NCBI GenBank assembly: GCA_031556475.1
Contig: JAVBSY010000052.1
Span: 17,479 to 81,478, forward strand
Length of the DNA stretch: 64,000 nt
DNA from: Azoarcus sp031556475
GTDB lineage: Bacteria > Pseudomonadota > Gammaproteobacteria > Burkholderiales > Rhodocyclaceae
Direction of reading: 5' to 3'
Every line of letters starts with the position of its first letter. Positions within the stretch are counted from its first letter, which is position 1. The position numbers and the translations under genes are program-made. Shown in pieces: positions 19,034-25,137 of this stretch. The notes below the pieces were generated by a model. It was not told the DNA's origin and ran no database searches. It was given only the letters and a program-made list of their open reading frames with translations.

Positions 19034-19066
19034 ACCCCTAAGTGAATCAACAACTTAGGGGTTTTT
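19034..19066 (+). terminator. Rho-independent terminator after tRNA-Thr
   Basis: A perfect 8-bp stem, CCCCTAAG (19035-19042) with CTTAGGGG (19054-19061), encloses an 11-base loop and is followed by five T. It lies 35 bases after the tRNA. Confidence 0.85.
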
Positions 19067-19108
19067 CGTTTCTGTTTCAAGCCACCGCTTTCCATTGACT
19101 ACCAGCAC

Positions 19109-19165
19109 TTTTTGACGGTATTTTTGACGGTACTTCCCAAGCACCTCCAGGGAGATACCGTCAAA
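19109..19165 (+). repeat. Tandem and inverted TTTTTGACGGTA repeats (integrase arm-type sites)
   Basis: Two abutting copies of the 12-mer TTTTTGACGGTA (19109-19120 and 19121-19132) are followed by an inverted copy, TACCGTCAAA (19156-19165), that runs into the start codon of the integrase remnant. Similar repeats stand between tRNA attachment sites and the int gene in P4-type elements, where they are bound by the integrase. Position and orientation fit that role. Confidence 0.7.
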
Positions 19166-19444
19166 TGGCGCTTACCGACATCACCTGCCGCAGCGCAAAG
19201 CCCGGCAACAAACCGTACAAGCTGACCGACAGCCAAGGGCCGTACCTGCTCTGGTCACACCCGCTGGCAAACGCCGCACAATGGCACTGGGCGTCTATCC
19301 CGGCGTTGGGCTGACAGCGCCGAGCGTGCACGTGCTCTCTGTGGCAAGTGGGGGCAAGGTCCGTTTCATCCGGCCTGTACGGAATACCTGAATCTGATCG
19401 AGCCGGAGCCGGTGCGGCTGGAATTCTGGAGCCGGGTAGCATAG
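19165..19444 (+). pseudogene. P4-type tyrosine integrase, N-terminal remnant
   Basis: The ATG at 19165 opens MALTDITCRSAKPGNKPYKL, the classic N-terminus of island integrases next to a tRNA, continuing to a TGA at 19312. The family sequence then reappears in another frame: GKRRTMALGVYPGV is encoded around 19267-19307. A third frame gives AERARAL near 19319. At least two frameshifts and a deletion of some 10-15 codons have occurred, and no catalytic domain follows. From about 19340 the third frame runs on to a TAG at 19442 with no recognisable similarity. The gene is dead; together with the tRNA it marks the left end of a former genomic island. Confidence 0.85.
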
Positions 19445-19649
19445 GTGATGAGCGGCTTTCTGGTTTGCAGAAATCGAGACGGAAGAATAAGGAAACCAGC
19501 ACTGACTCTGGGCGGTTCCTCTCTGGAGGCGGTGAATTCAGAGACACGGTCACGATAATGGCTGCGCCCGAACCTGTTGTATGTGGTTCGGGCAGGCACG
19601 AACCGACTACTCAACTGCCGGCCTGTGGTACCGCTACGAGCTAGTGTCC

Positions 19650-19824
19650 TGTGCCGCAGAGGCGTGAGCAAAGTCGATACGCACAGGCACGTCATCCTTC
19701 GCGCTGGAGGCGTGATCCTCGAACAGGTGACGCGGGCGACGCCAGCGGCGAGTAGCGCGTCGGGCTGCAAGTCCGTACTCTGCCGGCCGGAATCCGACGG
19801 CACGCGCATGTAGCCAACCAACAT
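19650..19824 (-). pseudogene. Serine resolvase/recombinase, N-terminal remnant
   Basis: On the minus strand from ATG 19824 the frame reads MLVGYMRVPSDSGRQSTDLQ and then PDALLAAGV, the N-terminus of Tn3-type resolvases, including the catalytic-loop region (normally YxRVSS, here with Pro replacing the first Ser). After GV the frame shifts by one base: RHLFEDHASSAKDD, the next conserved block, continues in a different frame. Similarity stops near 19650. No transposase or terminal repeats were found nearby. It is a non-functional fragment, evidence that a transposon once sat in this island. Confidence 0.82.
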
Positions 19825-19894
19825 AGGCGGATAACCATCAAAAACAGGTTTCCGTTGCAGAGATGTCAGAAAAAACTTGTTTTCCGTCTTACCC

Positions 19895-20782
19895 TCAAAA
19901 CTCCATATTTCTCCCGTTTTCCTGCAAATAATCAATTAAATACCGAACTCTCGGCAACATATGCCGTCCGGCCGGGTAAACCAGATGAAAAGAAGTTTTT
20001 TCCGTACCGTACCAATCCTGTAGCAATTGCACCAGCCGGCCCGCTTTTATTTCATGAGTTGCGTAATAAGCAAGCACATTGACAATCCCAAGCCCATCAA
20101 GCGCGGCCTGTACAGCCGCGATGCCGCTGTTCGTACTTAAACGTCCCTGCGGCTTTATCGTGATACGTTGCGAATCACGTACAAACTCCCATGACCGGTT
20201 GGCCAGCGGTAAACACCACTGCACTGGCAAGTCGACAGGGATATTGATGGGTGGTAGATGTGATAATAAGTCTGGATTCGCTACCACAATCCGGGGCACG
20301 GACAGTAAACGGGTAGCGATTAACGACTGAGTGCTTTCAAGCGGCCCCATCCGTACGGCAAGGTGAAAACCCTCTGCAATCAGATCAACATTACGCGCGG
20401 AAAAATCAAGCTCCATTTCTATCTGCGGATTTTCCAAACAAAAACGTGTCAGCAAAGGAACCACTTTCTCCTCCGCCAATTTACCGGCAAGACTGATACG
20501 CACATTCCCTTCCAATTGTCCCTGTTTCGCCAGCAACGTTTCCTGCGCGTGGAGCAGTTTCTGCATCAAGGGTTCGCTGGCATCAAACAGGCGTTTGCCG
20601 GAATCGGTTAACTGCATCTGGCGAGTGGTGCGGATGAACAACTGCGTTGCCAGGCGTTTTTCCAGCTCGGAAATTTGTCGGCTGATATGGGATACCGATA
20701 CTTTGAGCTGCCTGGCAGCACCCGTGAAAGAGCCGCGCTCAACTACGGCGATGAATTCCAGCATGCCTCGCAGTGCATTCAT
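19895..20782 (-). CDS. LysR-family transcriptional regulator of the island cassette
   Basis: Full-length LysR regulator of 295 residues. The winged helix-turn-helix occupies residues 1-60 (SFTGAARQLKVSVSHISRQISELE), followed by the periplasmic-binding-like effector domain. It resembles the LysR subgroup that controls adjacent transporter or dehydrogenase genes. It diverges from the MFS-SDR pair across about 110 AT-rich bases and probably controls it. Base composition is clearly lower in GC than the flanking chromosome, with many AAA, TTT and ATT codons, which supports acquisition by transfer. The gene looks intact in contrast to its broken neighbours. Confidence 0.9.
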   Translation of the reverse strand: MNALRGMLEFIAVVERGSFTGAARQLKVSVSHISRQISELEKRLATQLFIRTTRQMQLTDSGKRLFDASEPLMQKLLHAQETLLAKQGQLEGNVRISLAGKLAEEKVVPLLTRFCLENPQIEMELDFSARNVDLIAEGFHLAVRMGPLESTQSLIATRLLSVPRIVVANPDLLSHLPPINIPVDLPVQWCLPLANRSWEFVRDSQRITIKPQGRLSTNSGIAAVQAALDGLGIVNVLAYYATHEIKAGRLVQLLQDWYGTEKTSFHLVYPAGRHMLPRVRYLIDYLQENGRNMEF

Positions 20783-20891
20783 GCTACGCCTTCACTTTTG
20801 CTGTATGGGAAAAGTAATTTCCCATTTATGTAGATTATCAAACAAAACGCAACAACTTATGCTTCCTTTTTTTACATCGGAGGACATAAGA

Positions 20892-22058
20892 TTGGTTTAT
20901 TTACTGGCACTCAGTCTATGTACGTTCACATTAGGATTGGCGGAATTTGTTGCCGTCAGTCTCGTTCCATCGATTGCTGCGGGAACGGGACTCAACGTGA
21001 GCGCTGTAGGAATGATGGTAGGAGTTTATGCTGCAGGCGTCAGCATCGGTGCGCCTACACTCAGCGCATTATTGGCAAGATACTCGAGAAACAACGTGCT
21101 TGCCATCAGCATGTTGATATTTGCGGGGAGTAATCTGGCGACCAGTCTTGCCGCTTCATTGTCTATATTACTTGTTAGTCGCTTTATTGCCGGGCTGATC
21201 CATGGTGTGGTGCTATCTTTGGCCGCTGCTGCTGCGGTCAGTGCAGAAAATGTGGAAAAAAGTGGCAGCGCAATTTCCATCGTTTTTGCTGGTTTAACTT
21301 TTGCACTGGTACTGGGTGTACCGTTGGGCACATTGGCAGGAAGTTATTTTTCCTGGCAAGTCGTCTTTATTGCGATTACGGTGACCAGCATTCTGGGGGC
21401 GGTGGCGTTGATATCAATGCGCACCACCTCGACGAACATTGTGCAAAAAAGCCAGCAGAACAGTCCATCAGTCAAAGCTACCTTGACCGACTTGACAACA
21501 TTGCACCCTGTTTTGACGACTGCTGCGATGTACGCCGGTTCATTCACCGGATTCACCTATATCGCTGTACTGCTTTCTCAAACTACCGGACTCAGTGCAA
21601 GCGGCATCACGATGATGTTTCTTCTTTATGGAATTGCTGCCTCAATAGGTAATCTTCTGGGCGGGCGCTTTGTTGACCGATTCGGCAGTCGGATTTCCAG
21701 CATAAGTGTGATCGCGGGCATCGCGCTTGCTTTGCTACTGGCGCTGCTCGTGCCTGATTCAGTCATCGCCATGTCAGGTGTCATGTTGGTCTGGGGAGTG
21801 GCTTCATTCGGGGCTGTACCCATCATGCAAAAAACTGTTTTAGTCGCTGCTCAAGCCAATCCCACTGCCAGCCCGGATGTCGCTTCCGGTATGAATATCG
21901 CTGCATTCAATATCGGCATTGCCGCCGGATCGGTTTTTGGCGGAGTTGCTGTCAGGTATTCGTCACTGGCTCCCATGGCAGTTGGTTTGCTGCCATTGGT
22001 GATTGCGGGATTGCTGGCCACACAGCTCAGACCTGTCGCGATCAACACCGCTAGCTGA
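20892..22058 (+). CDS. MFS efflux transporter (AraJ/DHA1-like) of the island cassette
   Basis: Inner-membrane exporter of the sugar-efflux/AraJ-like DHA1 group with 12 predicted helices. MFS features include FTLGLAEFVAVSLVPSIA in helix 1, the loop-2-3 segment with ALLARYSRN, and the second-half loop GGRFVDRFGSR. I choose the TTG at 20892, giving 388 residues, because GGAGG (20879-20883) stands 8 bases before it. An in-frame ATG at 20859 would add 11 residues but has no ribosome site. It is low in GC like its regulator, and is followed after 19 bases by an SDR gene. The substrate is unknown. Confidence 0.85.
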   Translation: MVYLLALSLCTFTLGLAEFVAVSLVPSIAAGTGLNVSAVGMMVGVYAAGVSIGAPTLSALLARYSRNNVLAISMLIFAGSNLATSLAASLSILLVSRFIAGLIHGVVLSLAAAAAVSAENVEKSGSAISIVFAGLTFALVLGVPLGTLAGSYFSWQVVFIAITVTSILGAVALISMRTTSTNIVQKSQQNSPSVKATLTDLTTLHPVLTTAAMYAGSFTGFTYIAVLLSQTTGLSASGITMMFLLYGIAASIGNLLGGRFVDRFGSRISSISVIAGIALALLLALLVPDSVIAMSGVMLVWGVASFGAVPIMQKTVLVAAQANPTASPDVASGMNIAAFNIGIAAGSVFGGVAVRYSSLAPMAVGLLPLVIAGLLATQLRPVAINTAS

Positions 22059-22077
22059 CTATCAAAAGGAATGCAAT

Positions 22078-22794
22078 ATGAACATGAAAGACAAACATAT
22101 CGTCATTGCCGGCGGCAGCTCCGGAATTGGTTTTGCAATTGCCCGCCAAGCACAGCTCAACGGCGCCAAAGCCACCTTGCTTGGTCGCTCGGTAGAAAAA
22201 CTGCAAAACGCCAAGCAGCATCTGCCACAAGAAGCCTGCATTGTGCCATGCAATATTGGCGATGCTCACGCTGCCCAACAGGCATTTAATCAGATCGGTA
22301 CATTTGATTATTTTGTCTCCACTGCTGCCGACCTTACCTATGCGCCATTGAGTGAAATGCCGATTGCAGCAATCGAGAGCATGCTCACCGGAAAATTCTG
22401 GGGGCCAATTCATTTTGTCAAATATGGCTTGCCACATATACAACCGGGAGGTGCAATCGTATTCTTCTCCGGCCTTGCAGCCGACCGCCCAGCACTGGGA
22501 ACATCTATGGTTTCCTCCCTCAACGCAAGCGTTGAGGGTCTGGTCAAAGCGCTGGCAGTAGAACTCGCACCAATACGGGTTAACGGCATCTCACCTGGCG
22601 TGGTGGATACCGAAGGGTGGAATTTCATGCCTGACGAAGAACGTAAACACTTCTTTGCCAGGTTGGAAAAAAAACTCCCCACAGGCAAAGTCGGCACCCC
22701 AGCAGACCTCGCTGATGCTACCTTATTCGCTTTATCAAACCCTTACCTGACCGGAGAGATTCTGCATGTGAACGGTGGTGGCAGTTTGGTTTAG
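22078..22794 (+). CDS. Short-chain dehydrogenase/reductase of the island cassette
   Basis: NAD(P)-dependent oxidoreductase of the SDR superfamily, 238 residues, cytoplasmic. The N-terminal cofactor motif is GGSSGIGFAI (residues 12-21). A Ser lies in the FFSGLAADRP region near 140 and a later VSSLNAS stretch is present, but the usual catalytic YxxxK is not obvious: the expected place reads SLNASVEGLVKA, with Asn or Ser in place of Tyr. This suggests an atypical or non-catalytic SDR. The ATG at 22078 follows AAAAGGA by 7 bases. It is co-directional with the MFS gene, and likely co-expressed under the LysR regulator. Confidence 0.85.
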   Translation: MNMKDKHIVIAGGSSGIGFAIARQAQLNGAKATLLGRSVEKLQNAKQHLPQEACIVPCNIGDAHAAQQAFNQIGTFDYFVSTAADLTYAPLSEMPIAAIESMLTGKFWGPIHFVKYGLPHIQPGGAIVFFSGLAADRPALGTSMVSSLNASVEGLVKALAVELAPIRVNGISPGVVDTEGWNFMPDEERKHFFARLEKKLPTGKVGTPADLADATLFALSNPYLTGEILHVNGGGSLV

Positions 22795-22888
22795 TCAGGG
22801 GTAATCGGGTGGCGCAGCCCCCTCTACGTTTCCATGGGACAGTACGTGACATTCTCTTCTCTCGACGAGAAAGAAAGACTCATCGCAC

Positions 22889-23059
22889 GCGCCGTATGAC
22901 CACACCAAGTACATCTCGTCGCGGATAACCATCCTGCAGGATTGGGCGGATATCCTCGACTCCTTGGCCCGTGGCGATACGATGAGTTCGATCATGGAAG
23001 CCTTTGGCCCCCTCTCGAAGCGCCGCATAGCATTACTGAAGGGCATTGAGCGAGAGTAA
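22889..23059 (+). pseudogene. Tyrosine integrase, C-terminal remnant
   Basis: A frame ending in TAA at 23057-23059 encodes APYDHTKYISSRITILQDWA and continues DILDSL, then a short basic tail. The pattern Tyr-x-His/Arg-x-x-Tyr ... Arg-x-x-x-x-Gln-x-Trp-Ala-Asp is the C-terminal end of P4-type and ICE integrases, just after the catalytic tyrosine region. No start codon or upstream catalytic core is present in this frame. It may be the tail of the same integrase whose head lies at 19165, now separated by the LysR-MFS-SDR cassette, or of a second integrase. The 22795-22888 stretch holds nothing recognisable. Confidence 0.6.
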
Positions 23060-23081
23060 GCTATTCGTGGCAGACGCTCGG

Positions 23082-23263
23082 TCATCGACTGACCGGCTCA
23101 GTCAAACGTCGGAATGCGTATTCACCGGGCTTGGCGATCGCGCGCAGGTGCCGCGCGAAGGCATCCAGATAGTGTTCGGTGAAGGCCGTGCCCTGCGCGC
23201 GCGGCTGGCTGCGATCGTCTTGCCGACGCCGCCCTTGGTGGAGATGACAGAAAGCACGCGCAT
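23082..23263 (-). pseudogene. ParA/Soj partition ATPase remnant fused to another gene tail
   Basis: From ATG 23263, preceded by AAGGAGTG, the frame reads MRVLSVISTKGGVGKT, the deviant Walker A N-terminus of ICE-type ParA ATPases. It then loses similarity abruptly. A second frame, ending in a stop at 23082, encodes AFTEHYLDAFARHLRAIAKP and more, which looks like the tail of a different protein that I cannot identify. A large deletion has joined the two. The gene lies 28 bases behind the AlpA remnant, the alpA-parA order seen at one end of clc-type integrative conjugative elements. Confidence 0.75.
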
Positions 23264-23291
23264 CGCGCAACACTCCTTGATCCGTCGACGA

Positions 23292-23507
23292 TCAGACGCG
23301 ATCCCTGAGACACTCGACGATTCATTGCTCGATTTCGAGCGAGTCCCAGCCAACGGCGCGCACGCCTAGGCGCAGCGCCTTCGGGAATCGGCCTTCTTTC
23401 ATCAGGCCGTAGATGTGCGCCCGTTTGAAGCCGGTTTTTGCCTCGACTTCAGGCCGGCGCAGGATGCGGCGTTCAGCGGCGGGTTGCGGTTTGACGGGGG
23501 AAGACAT
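23292..23507 (-). pseudogene. AlpA-family regulator with a nonsense mutation
   Basis: AlpA-type excision or transcription regulator of mobile elements, a small MerR-like helix-turn-helix protein. From ATG 23507 (AGGAG nine bases upstream) the protein shows RRILRRPEVEAKTGFKRAHI and then GRFPKALRLGVRAVGWDSLEIEQ, the near-invariant AlpA core. It stops at TGA 23322-23324 after 61 residues. Family members continue EIxQWI; here the Trp codon TGG has become TGA, and the following nine codons (IVECLRDRV) remain in frame to a normal stop at 23292. The recent-looking single change suggests loss of selection on the island. Confidence 0.8.
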
Positions 23508-23597
23508 GGCGCGGGCACTCCTGGCTGCTCGTTGGCCACGGTTGGGAAGTGCTAAGGGATACGTTTGACGGAGCAAGACCACTTCCTGGCTTCAGGA

Positions 23598-23625
23598 TGG
23601 TGCATGGCAATAAGAAAGAGCACCA
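23598..23625 (+). promoter_or_regulatory. Possible NtrC-type upstream site
   Basis: The inverted repeat TGGTGC (23598-23603) and GCACCA (23620-23625) lies about 95 bases upstream of the sigma-54 promoter, the usual place for an enhancer-binding protein. The half-sites resemble the GTGCA/TGCAC ends of NtrC sites, but the 16-base spacing and orientation differ from the standard palindrome. Tentative. The rest of 23508-23699 is AT-rich and has no gene. Confidence 0.3.
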
Positions 23626-23699
23626 CAAACAAGCACGCTTTGACCACCCACAAAGCCAAAAAATAAGAATAAACAATTAAATACAACGAGTTAAGCAAC

Positions 23700-23715
23700 T
23701 GGCACAGCCGTTGCT
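23700..23715 (+). promoter_or_regulatory. Sigma-54 (-24/-12) promoter of the urea locus
   Basis: TGGCACAGCCGTTGCT matches the sigma-54 consensus (TGGCAC, five bases, TTGCT/A) at every invariant position; only the weakly conserved G after TGGCAC differs. A start near 23727 would leave a leader of about 39 bases before urtA. This ties the locus to nitrogen limitation through RpoN and an NtrC-like activator. Confidence 0.85.
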
Positions 23716-23765
23716 AAATGTTTTGTGTTGCCCCTGTCGCGTGGCACCCATTACAGGAGATTCTC

Positions 23766-25046
23766 ATGAAGCGTCGAATGCTTTTGAAATCCGCATTGGC
23801 AGCCGTCGGTTATTCCGTCCTGGGCCAAGGACTCATCTCGTCGGCAATAGCCGCGGACACCATCAAGGTCGGCGTATTGCATTCGCTCTCCGGCACCATG
23901 GCTATCTCCGAAACCGTATTGAAAGATGTCGCCCTGATGACCATCGACGAGATCAATGCCCAGGGCGGTGTGATGGGTAAGAAACTCGAACCCGTTGTCG
24001 TCGACCCCGCTTCCAACTGGCCTCTGTTTGCCGAAAAAGCCAAGCAACTGATCGCCCAGGACAAGGTCGCCGTCGTGTTCGGTTGCTGGACTTCCGTCTC
24101 GCGAAAATCAGTGCTGCCGGTTTTCGAAGAAATGAACGGGCTGCTCTTCTACCCCGTGCAATATGAAGGCGAAGAACTCTCCAAAAACGTCTTCTACACC
24201 GGAGCCGCGCCCAACCAGCAAGCCATTCCCGCAGTGGAATACCTGATGAGCAAGGATGGTGGCGACGCCAAACGCTTCGTATTGCTGGGAACGGACTACG
24301 TTTATCCGCGCACCACCAACAAGATCCTGCGCGCCTTCCTCAAGAGCAAAGGCGTCAGCGACGATGACATCATGGAAGAGTACACGCCCTTCGGTCATAG
24401 CGATTACCAGACCATTATCGCCAAGATCAAGAAGTTCTCCTCGGAAGGGAAAAAAACCGCTGTCATTTCCACGATCAACGGCGACTCCAACGTGCCGTTC
24501 TACAAGGAACTCGGCAACCAGGGCATCAAGGCGACCGATGTGCCAGTCGTCGCGTTCTCGGTTGGCGAGGAAGAGTTGCGCGGCGTCGATGCCAAACCGC
24601 TGGTCGGGCATCTGGCAGCATGGAACTACTTCATGAGCCTGAAGAACCCATCCAACGAAGAGTTCAGGAAAAAATGGGCTGCCTACGCGAAGGCCCAAAA
24701 ACTGCCCGGCTTCGATAAACCACTGACCAACGACCCGATGGAAGCCACCTACATCGGCATCCATATGTGGGCACAGGCCGTTGAAAAAGCCAAATCGACC
24801 GACACCGACAAAGTCATCGCCGCCATGGCTGGGCAAACCTTCAAGGCACCCGATGGCTTCACCGTCGAGATGGACATGAAAAACCACCACCTGCACAAAC
24901 CCGTATTCATTGGCGAGGTGAAGTCCGACGGTCAGTTCAACGTTGTCTGGAAGACGCCAGGCCCGGTCAGGGCACAGCCGTGGAGCCCGTTTATCGCAGG
25001 AAACGAGAAGAAAAAAGACGAACCGGAAAATATCGCGAAGAAATAA
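23766..25046 (+). CDS. urtA: Urea ABC transporter, substrate-binding protein
   Basis: Periplasmic urea-binding protein of the high-affinity Urt importer. The 426-residue protein begins with a signal sequence (MKRRMLLKSALAAVGYSV, with cleavage likely after AIA near residue 29). It contains the UrtA-typical DTIKVGVLHSLSGTMAISE, FGCWTSVSRKSVLPVFEE, NGLLFYPVQYEGEE and FVLLGTDYVYPRT blocks. The ATG at 23766 follows AGGAGA by five bases. It is the first gene after the sigma-54 promoter. A hairpin separates it from urtB, which could raise its expression relative to the membrane genes. Confidence 0.96.
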   Translation: MKRRMLLKSALAAVGYSVLGQGLISSAIAADTIKVGVLHSLSGTMAISETVLKDVALMTIDEINAQGGVMGKKLEPVVVDPASNWPLFAEKAKQLIAQDKVAVVFGCWTSVSRKSVLPVFEEMNGLLFYPVQYEGEELSKNVFYTGAAPNQQAIPAVEYLMSKDGGDAKRFVLLGTDYVYPRTTNKILRAFLKSKGVSDDDIMEEYTPFGHSDYQTIIAKIKKFSSEGKKTAVISTINGDSNVPFYKELGNQGIKATDVPVVAFSVGEEELRGVDAKPLVGHLAAWNYFMSLKNPSNEEFRKKWAAYAKAQKLPGFDKPLTNDPMEATYIGIHMWAQAVEKAKSTDTDKVIAAMAGQTFKAPDGFTVEMDMKNHHLHKPVFIGEVKSDGQFNVVWKTPGPVRAQPWSPFIAGNEKKKDEPENIAKK

Positions 25047-25086
25047 ACCGGCTTGAGGCGCCTATTGGATCAAGCACCGGTTCGTC

Positions 25087-25110
25087 CCCTCTCCCACCTG
25101 TGGGAGAGGG
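25087..25110 (+). repeat. Stem-loop between urtA and urtB
   Basis: CCCTCTCCCA (25087-25096) pairs perfectly with TGGGAGAGGG (25101-25110) around a CCTG loop. No T-run follows, so it is not a simple terminator. Stems of this type occur as dispersed intergenic repeats in proteobacteria and can protect upstream mRNA from 3' decay. It could favour excess UrtA over the permease. Confidence 0.75.
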
Positions 25111-25137
25111 AGAAGACTCCCGAACGAAGGACATGCC

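Noticed and set aside
19034..19066. Hairpin after tRNA-Thr considered as an attachment-site repeat
   Set aside because: A stem followed by a T-run is simply a terminator, and it shares no sequence with the tRNA 3' end.
22795..23085. 96-codon frame on the minus strand over the integrase tail
   Set aside because: The plus strand shows integrase-like sequence ending at a proper stop, while the minus frame has no recognisable pattern.
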